Shown here: positions 26,154 to 34,103 of the stretch, piece after piece
Layout of the letters: every line of letters starts with the position of its first letter
How positions within the stretch are numbered: the stretch's first letter is position 1
NCBI GenBank assembly: GCA_947499975.1
Contig: CANMQE010000002.1
Span: 310,001 to 374,000 of the forward strand
Direction: 5' to 3'
Source: an uncultured Sphingomonadaceae bacterium
Lineage (GTDB): Bacteria; Pseudomonadota; Alphaproteobacteria; Sphingomonadales; Sphingomonadaceae
DNA length: 64,000 nt
The notes under the pieces: model-generated
Told to the model about the DNA's origin: nothing
Databases searched by the model: none
Seen by the model: only the letters and a program-made list of their open reading frames with translations
Translations under genes and position numbers: made by a program

Positions 26154-26619
26154 CGGGCTCCACCTTCATCACGCCGTCTTCGGCCAACATGCGTTCGGCG
26201 GCGGCGCGGCGCTCGCGCATCCGGTCCAGCTTGGCATTCAGGCCGGCAAGAACCGTGGCCTTGTCACGCTTGCCCTGGCGGGCCTTTTCCTTCGCAGCCG
26301 CTTCGCGATGCGCGCTCAGCAGGCGCAGGGCATTGGCGATATCGAACTTCGCATCGCCCGGCGGCGTGCCGAAACGCAGGCGCTGCAGCGTTTCCATTTC
26401 AAGATGTTCGTAACCCTCCAGCAACGCCGCGCTCCACAGCGCGCGGAATTCCGGGTTCTCGCGGCGCCACTTGTAGGCATATGACGTCAAGGCGCCCGAT
26501 GTGCGGGCCGCTTCGGAGACGTTCGATGTTTCCGCGAGTGTTTCGAGAAAGATGTGTTTCCAGTTCTGGGGAAGCTTCTGTCCCTGCTGGTCCTTGCGAG
26601 GTTTTACGCGTTTCGCCAT
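26140..26619 (-). CDS. GTA small terminase subunit TerS (gp1-like)
   Basis: A 159-residue first gene of the cluster, matching RcGTA gp1, the small terminase. The N-terminal helix-turn-helix-like segment (FLETLAETSNVSEAARTSG..SYAYKWRRENPEF) is followed by a long coiled coil (REAAAKEKARQGKRDKATVLAGLNAKL). In GTAs TerS has lost specific cos/pac recognition, which allows packaging of random host DNA. AAAGGAGGG stands before the ATG. A structured leader and promoter lie upstream. Confidence 0.92.
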   Translation of the reverse strand: MAKRVKPRKDQQGQKLPQNWKHIFLETLAETSNVSEAARTSGALTSYAYKWRRENPEFRALWSAALLEGYEHLEMETLQRLRFGTPPGDAKFDIANALRLLSAHREAAAKEKARQGKRDKATVLAGLNAKLDRMRERRAAAERMLAEDGVMKVEPDGGD

Positions 26620-26641
26620 GTGATCCCGCCCTCCTTTCGCA

Positions 26642-26720
26642 CGGCAGCCAGCGCCCTTGTTGCAGGCACGAAAAAGGGCGGCTCCCCTGCGGGACCGCCC
26701 TTGAGACCGGCTGGCTGCCG
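26642..26720 (-). promoter_or_regulatory. Structured leader RNA of the GTA operon with internal terminator hairpin
   Basis: Read on the minus strand, an 11-base arm CGGCAGCCAGC is matched perfectly 57 bases later by GCTGGCTGCCG. Between them lies a hairpin (AAGGGCGG/CCGCCCTT extended by TCCC/GGGA) followed at once by T5. The outer stem closes around the inner one, and the whole ends 22 bases before the terS start codon. This has the form of an attenuator. Confidence 0.7.
26671..26702 (-). terminator. Terminator hairpin upstream of terS
   Basis: Minus-strand stem AAGGGCGG / CCGCCCTT plus TCCC/GGGA across one bulge, loop of four, followed by TTTTT. No gene on this strand ends just upstream, so it can only act on transcripts entering the GTA operon. 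Confidence 0.75.
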
Positions 26721-26745
26721 ACTCGGTTTATCGCGATGTTCCGCT

Positions 26746-26774
26746 TCTCTAACCAAACAATGTCACGATGTCAA
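26746..26774 (-). promoter_or_regulatory. Candidate GTA promoter
   Basis: On the minus strand a perfect TTGACA (26774-26769), 17 bases, then TAGAGA (26751-26746). The -35 is ideal, the -10 poor, as expected for an activator-dependent promoter. CTAACC (26749-26754) and GGTTAG (26792-26797) form an inverted repeat around it. The predicted transcript start near 26739 gives a leader of about 120 bases. Confidence 0.55.
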
Positions 26775-26860
26775 TATGAAAGTGCCAGATAGGTTAGTTT
26801 GTAGGACTTGCCGGGCATAGCAACCTCGCCTAAGCGCCGAAAAGCTAAACAGGATCAGCC

Positions 26861-27508
26861 ATGCTTCGCGGATTGTACAACTGGACGATGGCCAAGGCCG
26901 CGCATCCCCATGCGCAGTGGTGGCTGGCGTTTTTCTCTTTCATCGAATCGAGCTTCTTCCCGATCCCGCCGCACCCGCTGCTGGGCCTGATGTGCCTGGC
27001 AGAGCCGAAAAAGGCGATCCGCTTCGCTGCCATCTGCACCGCCGCATCGGTGGTGGGCGGCCTGTTCGGCTATCTGATCGGCTTTTTCCTCTATGAAACG
27101 GTGGGAGAATGGCTGATCGGTGTCCTCGGGCTTTCCGAAAGCTTCCCGCAGGCCGCCTGCTATATCCGCGAACAGGGCGCGATTGCCGTGTTCCTGGCGG
27201 CGGGAACGCCGATCCCGTTCAAGCTGATGACGATCACGGCGGGGTTCATCGAGATGAACCTGCTCACCTTCGTGATCGCCGCCATTGCGGGCCGCGCGCT
27301 TATCTTCATGGTGGTGGGCATATTGTTCCAGTTCTTCGGTGCACCGATCAAGGCGATCATCGACAAGTATCTCGGCACGGTCACCACGGTTTTCGTGGTG
27401 CTGGTGGTGGGCGGCTTCCTCGCCATCACGCAGCTTGGCGGCCACGGGGAAGGGGACGGCAGCGATGCCGATCCCTGTTCCCAGGTGACGGACATGAGCC
27501 AGCTTTAG
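26861..27508 (+). CDS. YqaA-type SNARE-associated/VTT (DedA-like) membrane protein
   Basis: A 215-residue membrane protein with five or six hydrophobic segments. The FFSFIESSFFPIPPHPLLGLM start and GGLFGYLIGFFLYETVGEW, followed by the GTPIPFKLMTITAGFIEMNL motif, are those of the YqaA/DedA group. These act in lipid or undecaprenyl phosphate transbilayer movement and membrane homeostasis; the substrate here is unknown. It is transcribed divergently from the GTA cluster, sharing the 241-base regulatory gap. Confidence 0.88.
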   Translation: MLRGLYNWTMAKAAHPHAQWWLAFFSFIESSFFPIPPHPLLGLMCLAEPKKAIRFAAICTAASVVGGLFGYLIGFFLYETVGEWLIGVLGLSESFPQAACYIREQGAIAVFLAAGTPIPFKLMTITAGFIEMNLLTFVIAAIAGRALIFMVVGILFQFFGAPIKAIIDKYLGTVTTVFVVLVVGGFLAITQLGGHGEGDGSDADPCSQVTDMSQL

Positions 27509-27516
27509 AAACGCGA

Positions 27517-27549
27517 ACGGCGGGCCACGGCCATGCGGCAACCCGCCGT
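27517..27549 (+). terminator. Possible terminator between yqaA-like and osmC-like genes
   Basis: ACGGCGGG (27517-27524) and CCCGCCGT (27542-27549) form a perfect 8-bp stem with a 17-base loop, followed by CACATTTCT. It lies in the convergent gap and has a weak T-tract, so the call is tentative. Confidence 0.35.
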
Positions 27550-27593
27550 CACATTTCTCGCGCGGCGCAGGGCCGCCCAGTGTTAGCCAGCTG

Positions 27594-28025
27594 TCAGCCT
27601 TCGAAGCTGGTGGAAAGCGAGATTTCGCAATCGAGCAGCTTCGAAATAGGGCAACCTTCCTTCGCCTCGCCCGCCAGCTTCTCGAACGTGGCCTGATCGA
27701 GGCCCGGCACCTTGCCCTTCGTGCTCAGTTCGGATTTCGTGACGGTGAAGCCGTCGCCATCCTTCTCCAGCGTCACTTCGGCGCTGGTGGTGACGGAGCC
27801 GTCCTCGTGGCCCGCCTCTGCCAGCTTGAAGCTGAGCGCCATGGTAAAGCAGCTGGCATGGGCCGCCGCGATCAGTTCTTCGGGGTTGGTGCCCGGTGCA
27901 TCTTCGAAGCGGGTCTGGAAACCATAGGGCTGCGCGGACAGCGCGCCCGATCCGGTCGAGACGTGTCCCTTGCCGCCCTTGCCGAGGCCTTCGTAGGTGG
28001 CATAGCCGTTGTTCGTCGTCTTCAT
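27594..28025 (-). CDS. OsmC family peroxiredoxin
   Basis: A 143-residue OsmC-type thiol peroxidase reducing organic hydroperoxides. The start at 28025 follows AAGGAG. The two catalytic cysteines appear in AAHASCFTMALSF and KEGCPISKLL, with the GTNPEELIAAAHASC family signature. Full family length. It is 53 bases from the serine palmitoyltransferase stop and may be read through from it. Confidence 0.93.
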   Translation of the reverse strand: MKTTNNGYATYEGLGKGGKGHVSTGSGALSAQPYGFQTRFEDAPGTNPEELIAAAHASCFTMALSFKLAEAGHEDGSVTTSAEVTLEKDGDGFTVTKSELSTKGKVPGLDQATFEKLAGEAKEGCPISKLLDCEISLSTSFEG

Positions 28026-28078
28026 GTGAAATCTCCTTTCCACATCAAGACGAGCAAGGCTGGCGGGTTGTTCCGTCG

Positions 28079-29329
28079 CTAGATGATGCCCACGGCCTTG
28101 CCGGCCCGCTCGAACATGCCGAGGATCGTCGTCACTTCCTCGTCCGAATGTTCGGCGCAAAGCGAACAGCGCAGCAAGGTCATGTTGGCGGGTGTTGCAG
28201 GAGGACGGGCGAGGTTCACGTAGAGCCCTTCCGTCAGCAGCGCGCTCCACATCGCGGCGCCCTTTTCCAGGTCAGGCATGATCACCGCGACGATGGCGCT
28301 CTGCGGCTCGTCCGTGCCCAGCTTGAAGCCCAACTCCGTCAGGCCGGCATGCAGGCGGCCGGAGTTCTTCCACAGATGCTCGCGCTTGTCCTTCGCCGTC
28401 ATCAGCTTGCGGATGGAGGTGGCCGCCGTTGCCACCACGCTGGGCGGCAGGGAAGCGGTAAAGACGTAGGGGCGGCACACCAGCCGCATGATCTCGAACT
28501 TGGGATGGTTGGAAACGCAGAAGCCGCCGACCGTGCCCACGCTCTTGGAGAAGGTGCCTATGATGAAATCGACATCGTCCATCACCCCCGCATCTTCCAC
28601 CACGCCGCGGCCGTTCTCGCCGATGAAGCCCATGGAATGGGCCTCGTCCACCAGCACCATGGCGCCGTTTTCCTTGGCGACCTTCACCATTTCTTTCAGC
28701 GGAGCGACATCGCCCAGCATGGAGTAGACGCCTTCCAGCACCACCAGCTTGCCCGCGCCATCGGGGATGCGCTTCAGCCGCTTTTCCATGGCGGTAATGT
28801 CGTTGTGCTTGAAGGGCACGATCTCGGCATTGCCCAGCGCGCAGCCATCCCAGATGCTGGCGTGGCTATCGATGTCGAGCACGACGTAATCGCCCTTGCC
28901 CGCAATGGTGGAAATGATGCCGAGATTGGCCTGGTATCCGGTAGAGAACACCATGGCATGATCCATGTCGTAGAATTCGCGCAGCGCGTCCTCGCACTCC
29001 CGGTGGCCCTGGTAGGTGCCGTTCAGCACGCGGCTGCCGGTGGTGCCCGATCCGAAATCGGAAAGCGCCTGCTGGCCTGCGGCGATCACATCGGGATCGA
29101 ACGTCATGCCCATGTAATTGTAGGTGCCGAGCAAGATGGTGTCGCGCCCGTTGCACACCGCGCGGGTGGGCGAGAGAACCTTTTCCATCACCAGCGAGAA
29201 CGGATCTTCCACGCCGCTGGCAAGCAGATTGTTCCGCAGTGCGATCGTATCGTCGAACTTGCTGAAAAGGTCGGGTGTATTGCCCGTGCGCTCGGGCGGC
29301 TGATCCGCCTGGATAATGCCTTCGCTCAT
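28079..29329 (-). CDS. spt: Serine palmitoyltransferase
   Basis: A 416-residue alpha-oxoamine synthase. It condenses serine with an acyl thioester to 3-ketosphinganine, the first step of sphingolipid synthesis, the lipids that replace lipopolysaccharide in Sphingomonadales. The start at 29329 follows the acp stop by seven bases. Motifs: LGTYNYMGMTFDP, GSGTTGSRVLNGTY, the cofactor aspartate region VLVDEAHSMGF and the PLP lysine at about residue 270 in GTFSKSVG. 2-amino-3-ketobutyrate ligase and KAPA synthase are relatives, but the adjacent acyl carrier protein makes Spt the best call. Confidence 0.93.
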   Translation of the reverse strand: MSEGIIQADQPPERTGNTPDLFSKFDDTIALRNNLLASGVEDPFSLVMEKVLSPTRAVCNGRDTILLGTYNYMGMTFDPDVIAAGQQALSDFGSGTTGSRVLNGTYQGHRECEDALREFYDMDHAMVFSTGYQANLGIISTIAGKGDYVVLDIDSHASIWDGCALGNAEIVPFKHNDITAMEKRLKRIPDGAGKLVVLEGVYSMLGDVAPLKEMVKVAKENGAMVLVDEAHSMGFIGENGRGVVEDAGVMDDVDFIIGTFSKSVGTVGGFCVSNHPKFEIMRLVCRPYVFTASLPPSVVATAATSIRKLMTAKDKREHLWKNSGRLHAGLTELGFKLGTDEPQSAIVAVIMPDLEKGAAMWSALLTEGLYVNLARPPATPANMTLLRCSLCAEHSDEEVTTILGMFERAGKAVGII

Positions 29330-29336
29330 GATGGCC

Positions 29337-29579
29337 TCAGCTGTTGACCTGATCGTGCACGGCATCGATCAGCTGGCCGAACTTCTCGATCTCGGCCTGC
29401 TGGTTCATCGAGATGATGATGTCGAATTCGTCCTCGATCGCGGCGACGAAATCCATCACGGTCAGGCTGTCGAACTCCAGATCCCCGGCAAAGGTGGTGT
29501 CTTCGGAGATGGCGACCCCCTTCTTGTTGAAGGGTTCGATGATCGAGCGGATGCGTTTGTCGATTTCGGCGCGGTCCAT
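29337..29579 (-). CDS. Acyl carrier protein for sphingolipid synthesis
   Basis: An 80-residue acyl carrier protein. The phosphopantetheine serine is Ser38 in the EFDSLTVMD motif. It lies seven bases before the serine palmitoyltransferase gene, and this pairing is known in sphingolipid-making alphaproteobacteria, where a dedicated carrier presents the fatty acid. AAGGAATTTC is the ribosome site. It is not the general AcpP, whose motif is usually GADSLD. Confidence 0.92.
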   Translation of the reverse strand: MDRAEIDKRIRSIIEPFNKKGVAISEDTTFAGDLEFDSLTVMDFVAAIEDEFDIIISMNQQAEIEKFGQLIDAVHDQVNS

Positions 29580-29618
29580 GCGGGGAAATTCCTTGGGCTA
29601 GAAAGCGGTTGGCCCCCT

Positions 29619-29679
29619 ATAAGGCAGGGCAAGCCTCGCGGCAAAGCCTTCACGCTGCTTATTGTCAATAAGGCAGGGC
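29619..29679. repeat. Direct repeat and palindrome upstream of acp-spt
   Basis: ATAAGGCAGGGC occurs at 29619-29630 and 29668-29679, 49 bases apart, each followed by a related CGCGGCAA block. The second copy overlaps a perfect 7+7 palindrome around one base (CTTATTG-T-CAATAAG, 29658-29672). Both lie in the region that must contain the acp promoter (minus strand). Confidence 0.7.
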
Positions 29680-29736
29680 TGTTACGCGGCAAGCGGGCCT
29701 TTGGTCTCGGCCAGAGGAGCGCCCTTGCGCTGCTGG

Positions 29737-30129
29737 CTATTCGGCAGCCTCTGCCGCAGGTGGGCGATCCACCAGGCCCCTGACTGCTGCCATGAACGGC
29801 CCGATGCTGACAGGCTTGGACAGGTAACCCTCTGCGCCGGATTCGCGGATACGCTCCTCGTCCCCCTTGCCGGCATAGGCCGTCACCGCCAGCACCGGCA
29901 CTTCGCAAAGATCGGCATCGTGTTTCAGGATGGTAATGAGATCGAGGCCGGAAACATCGGCCAGCTGGATATCCATCACCACCAGGTTGGGCGTGAAGGC
30001 GCGCGCGCTTTCGATTGCCAAATTTCCATCGGCCACCGGTTCCACGAAATAGCCGCCGGCCTGCAGGACGTCGCAGAAAAGCTTTCTATTGAGATCGTTG
30101 TCCTCGACAACGAGGATACGCTTCGTCAT
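29737..30129 (-). CDS. divK: Cell-cycle response regulator DivK
   Basis: A 130-residue single-domain response regulator with no output domain. Acidic pocket Glu9-Asp10, phospho-acceptor Asp53 (VVMDIQL), the threonine in VLAVTAYAGKGDEERIRESGAE, and Lys in LSKPVS. The sequence follows Caulobacter DivK closely over the whole length (NDLNRKLFCDVLQAGGY, GDEERIRESG). DivK controls the CckA-CtrA phosphorelay and thereby division and polarity. In other alphaproteobacteria CtrA also influences GTA production, so the two may be linked. The C-terminal PPAAEAAE tail is an extension. Confidence 0.93.
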   Translation of the reverse strand: MTKRILVVEDNDLNRKLFCDVLQAGGYFVEPVADGNLAIESARAFTPNLVVMDIQLADVSGLDLITILKHDADLCEVPVLAVTAYAGKGDEERIRESGAEGYLSKPVSIGPFMAAVRGLVDRPPAAEAAE

Positions 30130-30179
30130 TTAGCCCCCAAACGCCTCCGACCCGATGGAGGCAAACCTGTGCATAACTT

Positions 30180-30473
30180 GTGAATGGACTGCTGACAATT
30201 CTTAACGCGAATGAAGATCCGGTAAAGGATGCCTCCGCACTGGCACTGGCCGCCCTTGGCTGGCTACTGGCGGACGAGGCGAGGGCGCATCGTTTGCTCG
30301 ATCTTACCGGCCTCACGCCCGATCGTTTGCGCGATTCGATCGAGCAAGTGGAAACCCACCGCGCCATTCTGGATTTTCTCTCCGCGCACGAGCCCGACCT
30401 TGTCGGCGCTGCCGAGGCCATCGGCGTTGCGCCCGAAACGTTGATTGCCGCCCAACAGGAGCTTCATCGATGA
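30180..30473 (+). CDS. DUF3572 family protein
   Basis: A 97-residue small helical protein found throughout alphaproteobacteria. Typical wording: DASALALAALGWLLADEARAHRLLDLTGLTPDRLR, AILDFLSAHEPDLVGAAEAIGV. The GTG at 30180 is the start. Function unknown. It runs divergently from divK across a 50-base gap and overlaps the next gene by four bases (ATGA), so it opens the following operon of six or so genes. Confidence 0.88.
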   Translation: MNGLLTILNANEDPVKDASALALAALGWLLADEARAHRLLDLTGLTPDRLRDSIEQVETHRAILDFLSAHEPDLVGAAEAIGVAPETLIAAQQELHR

Positions 30474-31099
30474 ACCGGCCACTTGTAGTTACCGATTGCG
30501 ATGAAGTGCTGCTGCACATGATCCGCCACTTCCGCGACTGGCTGGACAAAAGCCACGACATCGATTTCGAGATGGAGGGCAATCCCTTCGTCCAGTCCAT
30601 GCGCCGCCGCGGCAGCGACGAGGATCTGGCAGAAGAAGACGTGTGGGCGCTGCTGGGCGGCTTTTTCGACACGCAGATGGATACGCAGGTGCCCATCGAC
30701 GGGGCCGTGGCGGCCATCGCCGAATTGCAGCGCGATGCCGACGTCGTGGTGCTGACCAACTTGCGCGACAAGCACAACGAGGCCCGCCGCCGCCAACTGC
30801 AAGCGCTGGGCATCAATGCCAGCGTCTACACCAACCAGGGCCCCAAGGGCGACGCGCTGAGCCGTATCGTGGCTGAACACAAGGCGCGCCGGATCGTGTT
30901 CATCGACGACATTGCCAACCACCACCAGTCCGCCGCCGAAACGGTGCCAGATGTGCAGCGATTGCACTTCTGCGGCGAACCGGCGATCGCCCCGCACATT
31001 CCCTGCGCGCACCAGGCGGGCCACGCCCACGCGCGAATAGACAATTGGGCAGAGGCTCTGCCATGGATCAGGCACACCCTTCACGGAGATACGCAATGA
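30470..31099 (+). CDS. HAD superfamily hydrolase
   Basis: A 209-residue haloacid-dehalogenase-like phosphatase. The nucleophile motif is VVTDCDEVLLHM (DxDxV), the second motif VVVLTNLR, then the lysine (KGDALSRI) and the acidic pair VFIDD. It dephosphorylates an unknown small molecule. Overlaps of four bases with the DUF3572 gene and with the RidA gene place it within one translationally coupled operon. Confidence 0.85.
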   Translation: MNRPLVVTDCDEVLLHMIRHFRDWLDKSHDIDFEMEGNPFVQSMRRRGSDEDLAEEDVWALLGGFFDTQMDTQVPIDGAVAAIAELQRDADVVVLTNLRDKHNEARRRQLQALGINASVYTNQGPKGDALSRIVAEHKARRIVFIDDIANHHQSAAETVPDVQRLHFCGEPAIAPHIPCAHQAGHAHARIDNWAEALPWIRHTLHGDTQ

Positions 31100-31557
31100 G
31101 CATCGAAGCACGGCTGAAAGAACTCGGCATCACTCTGCCGGAGGTATCCCCGCCGCTTGCCAGCTATGTGCCGGTGATGGTGCAGGGCGATCTCGCGTTC
31201 GTGTCGGGCCAGTTGCCTTTCATCGATGGCGCGGTGGTGACCGGCACGCTGGGCAAGGACGTGGAGCTGGATCATGCCATCGCCGCTGCCCGGGCTTGCG
31301 GCCTGATGATCCTGGCGCAATTGCGCGCCGAGATCGGCTCTCTCGACCGGGTCGCGCGGATCGTGAAGCTGGGCGGCTTCGTCGCATCGACACAGGATTT
31401 CACCGATCAGCACAAGGTGGTGAACGGCGCATCGGACCTGATGTTCGAGGTGTTCGGCGAACAGGGCCGCCACGCCCGCGCCGCAGTCGGTGTGCCCAGC
31501 CTGCCTGTGGGCGCGGCGGTGGAAGTGGACGCGGTGATCGCCATTGCATCGGCGTGA
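31096..31557 (+). CDS. RidA family protein
   Basis: A 153-residue RidA/YjgF homologue of the YjgH-like branch. Members trimerise and hydrolyse reactive enamine/imine intermediates released by PLP enzymes. The PSLPVGAAVEVDAVIAI C-terminus and DLAFVSGQLPF N-terminal strand are characteristic. The catalytic arginine region reads GRHARAAVGVPSLP. The start at 31096 overlaps the upstream stop (ATGA). Confidence 0.9.
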   Translation: MSIEARLKELGITLPEVSPPLASYVPVMVQGDLAFVSGQLPFIDGAVVTGTLGKDVELDHAIAAARACGLMILAQLRAEIGSLDRVARIVKLGGFVASTQDFTDQHKVVNGASDLMFEVFGEQGRHARAAVGVPSLPVGAAVEVDAVIAIASA

Positions 31558-32290
31558 TGCCCTTGCCGCGCTGACTGCGCAGGCTCTGGCCCATCGTGGG
31601 CTGCATACAGGCGGTGTGCCAGAAAACTCGCTGGCCGCTTTCCGCGCGGCCATTGCCGCCGGGCTGGGCATCGAATGCGACATTCGCAAGAGCAGCGACG
31701 GGCGCGCGGTGGTGTTCCACGATGCCGAGATGGAGAGGCTCACCGGCCAGCCCGGCACGTTTGGCGCGCTTCCTGTCGGGGAACTGACGGCCATCACGCT
31801 GAGCGGCAGCGACGAGAAGATTCCCACTCTTCGCGATACGCTGGATCTTGTCGCGGGAAAGGTGTCGCTGCTGCTGGAGATCAAGAGCGACGATCATCGT
31901 CCCGTGGATGCCATCTGCCGCGCGGTGCGGCGTGATCTGGAAGGGTATGTCGGCCCCGTTGGCGTCATGAGCTTCGATCCACGCGTACCGCGCTGGTTTG
32001 CCAGTCACGATCCCGACGTCCTGCGGGGCCTCGTGGTGACAGAGCAGAACTCGCGCACGCTTGTCGCCGGTATCAAGCGCAGAATGGCCATCGCCGGGGC
32101 GAGAACCGATTTCCTTGCGCTGGATATCCGCGATCTGCCCAGCAGCCTCTCGCGCAGGCAGTTGGCGAAAGGAGAGGCGCTGTTCAGCTGGACGGTGAAA
32201 ACCGCCGCGCATCTCGAAACGGCGCAGGAAAGCGGCGCGGTGCCGATATTGGAGGCCGCAGGGGTGGCAGCGTGGGAGGAGGGTGCCTAG
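31544..32290 (+). CDS. Glycerophosphodiester phosphodiesterase family protein
   Basis: A 248-residue cytoplasmic GDPD. Motif LAHRGLHTGGVPENSLAAF carries the catalytic His and Arg, GLGIECDIRKSSDGRAVVFHD the metal-binding acidic residues and second His, and LLLEIKSD another metal ligand. It cleaves glycerophosphodiesters from phospholipid turnover to glycerol-3-phosphate. No signal peptide, so it is like UgpQ. The only start before the domain is TTG at 31544, inside the end of the RidA gene. Confidence 0.9.
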   Translation: MHRRDALAALTAQALAHRGLHTGGVPENSLAAFRAAIAAGLGIECDIRKSSDGRAVVFHDAEMERLTGQPGTFGALPVGELTAITLSGSDEKIPTLRDTLDLVAGKVSLLLEIKSDDHRPVDAICRAVRRDLEGYVGPVGVMSFDPRVPRWFASHDPDVLRGLVVTEQNSRTLVAGIKRRMAIAGARTDFLALDIRDLPSSLSRRQLAKGEALFSWTVKTAAHLETAQESGAVPILEAAGVAAWEEGA

Positions 32291-33437
32291 ATTACGGCCA
32301 ATGGCCGAATCCGCGCTCACCGCAAGACTTGCTCCGTCAATCGGCGACATACCGGCAGCCGACTGGGATCGGCTGGCAGGCGCGGACAATCCCTTCACCA
32401 GCCATGCCTTCCTGTCCCTGCTGGAGGAATCGGGCAGCGTCGGCCCCGGCACCGGCTGGCAGGCTGCGCCCTTGCTGCTGGAAGATAGTGAGGGCGCGCT
32501 GGTGGGGGCCCTGCCCAGCTATCTGAAAGGGCACAGCCAGGGCGAATACGTGTTCGATTACGCCTGGGCCGATGCATGGCAGAGGGCGGGCGGCGAGTAT
32601 TATCCCAAGTTGCAGATAAGCGTGCCTTTCACGCCGGCCACCGGTCCGCGCCTGATGGTGCAGGAGGATCGGTATGCCGCACCGCTGCTGCGCGCGGCGG
32701 AGCAATTGGTGGGGCAGAACGGCTGGTCCGGCGTGCACGCCACCTTCATCCAGCCCGCCCAGCAAAAGCTGTTTGCGGACGCGGGATGGTTGCGGCGCGA
32801 GGATATCCAGTTCCACTGGTACAACCGCGATTACGAGAGCTTCGACGATTTTCTCGGCGATCTCACCAGCCGCAAGCGCAAGGACCTGCGCAAGGAACGC
32901 CGCGCCGCGGTGGAAGGGCTGGAGATAAGGGCGCTGTCGGGCAGCGACATTCGTGCCGAACACTGGGATGCCTTCTGGCTGTTCTACCAGGATACGGGCG
33001 CGCGAAAGTGGGGCACACCCTATCTGACGCGCGATGCGTTCGATCTGATGGGGCAGACCATGGCAGACAAGCTGCTACTGCTGCTCGCCTTCGAAGACGA
33101 CATGCCGATAGCGGGCGCGCTGAATTTCATCGGCGGCGAAGCCCTGTACGGTCGGTACTGGGGTTGCCTGGAAGAGCGCCGCTTCCTGCATTTCGAACTA
33201 TGCTATTACCGCGCCATCGATGCCGCGATTGAGCGCGGCCTGAAGCGGGTGGAAGCCGGCGCGCAGGGCGGGCACAAGCTGGCCCGCGGATATGAACCGG
33301 TCACGACGGTGTCGATGCACTATCTCGCCGATCCCGGCTTTCGCGACGCGGTGGAGGATTTCCTCTCCCGCGAGCGGATGGGCGTGGGAATGGACCAGTT
33401 GCATCTGGCACAGCGCACACCGTTCAAACGGGGCTGA
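32283..33437 (+). CDS. FemAB/GNAT-like acyltransferase (COG3146 type)
   Basis: A 384-residue protein of the FemAB-like group within the GNAT superfamily. NPFTSHAFLSLLEESGSVG, LPSYLKGHSQGEYVFDYAWADAW, TSRKRKDLRKERR and LNFIGGEALYGRYWGC are the family's landmarks. Related proteins transfer amino-acyl groups in cell-wall synthesis, but the substrate of this group is not established. A GTG at 32283 overlaps the GDPD gene by eight bases; an ATG at 32301 is the alternative start. It is the last gene of the operon begun at 30180. Confidence 0.85.
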   Translation: MPRLRPMAESALTARLAPSIGDIPAADWDRLAGADNPFTSHAFLSLLEESGSVGPGTGWQAAPLLLEDSEGALVGALPSYLKGHSQGEYVFDYAWADAWQRAGGEYYPKLQISVPFTPATGPRLMVQEDRYAAPLLRAAEQLVGQNGWSGVHATFIQPAQQKLFADAGWLRREDIQFHWYNRDYESFDDFLGDLTSRKRKDLRKERRAAVEGLEIRALSGSDIRAEHWDAFWLFYQDTGARKWGTPYLTRDAFDLMGQTMADKLLLLLAFEDDMPIAGALNFIGGEALYGRYWGCLEERRFLHFELCYYRAIDAAIERGLKRVEAGAQGGHKLARGYEPVTTVSMHYLADPGFRDAVEDFLSRERMGVGMDQLHLAQRTPFKRG

Positions 33438-33448
33438 TCGCTCCAGAA

Positions 33449-33781
33449 TCACGCAGCCTTGCTGAGACCCTGGCGCAGCCATTCGCGTGCGCGGCGCTGG
33501 GCCTCGGCGATTTCGCGGGCGCTCATCTCGTCCGACACGTCGGCGCGGCACCAGCTGGCTTCCTCGTGCCCGCTCGCAGCGGCAAGGTTGAACCACTTGT
33601 GCGCCTCGATCAGGTCGCAATCCACGCCGTGGCTGCCGGTGGAATAGGCCACCCCCAGATCATAATAGGCATCGGTGTCGCCATCAGCAGCGGCCGACAG
33701 GCAGCGCGCCACCATCATGTCCGCGCCCGACACGTCGGCGGGCTGGATTTTTACGAAAGTCTCGATCTTGGCAAGTTCCAT
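33449..33781 (-). CDS. Small Sel1-repeat protein
   Basis: A 110-residue soluble protein with two Sel1-like helical repeats (AYYDLGVAYSTGSHGVDCDLIEAHKWFNLAAASGHEEA) and a charged C-terminal helix (EIAEAQRRAREWLRQGL). Such repeats mediate protein-protein contacts. It converges with the FemAB-like gene, 11 bases apart. Common in sphingomonads; partner unknown. Confidence 0.8.
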   Translation of the reverse strand: MELAKIETFVKIQPADVSGADMMVARCLSAAADGDTDAYYDLGVAYSTGSHGVDCDLIEAHKWFNLAAASGHEEASWCRADVSDEMSAREIAEAQRRAREWLRQGLSKAA

Positions 33782-34103
33782 GATCCTGGTCCCCTGTTAG
33801 CTCCGGTCCCCAATGTCCGGGAAGGGCGATGTTCAGCCGAACGTGGTCAAGAAATGGTTAACGCCGCCGCGACTTCGTTAACGCTTCAGGAAATCCGAGG
33901 CGGCAGAACGCGCCGGACCGGGAAGGCTTCAGCCTCAACAGCTTGGCCGCTTTCCAGATTGTTTCTTGCTCCACTATCGCGCCCGCCCTATAGGGCCGCC
34001 GGATCACGGCTTCAGCAGCCGGGTGAATAGATCCCGATATCAAGCGGGACAGTCGCCGGATGCAGCAGGGGAAGCCTCCGCGATCGGATTCCGGAGTTAC
34101 TGA
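33782..34103. promoter_or_regulatory. 322-base divergent gap before dksA
   Basis: No convincing reading frame lies here. It should hold the promoters of the Sel1 gene (minus) and dksA (plus). Two TTAACG elements at 33858 and 33878, exactly two helical turns apart, recall CtrA half-sites, but the spacing is not the classical one. No RNA gene seen. Confidence 0.4.

Noticed and set aside
12197..26619. Active prophage
   Set aside because: There is no integrase, repressor, replication or lysis gene, and the gene order is that of a GTA.
30470..33437. A biosynthetic or defence operon (DUF3572, HAD, RidA, GDPD, FemAB-like)
   Set aside because: The genes are coupled but each is a general housekeeping family, and no shared substrate or defence motif could be seen.
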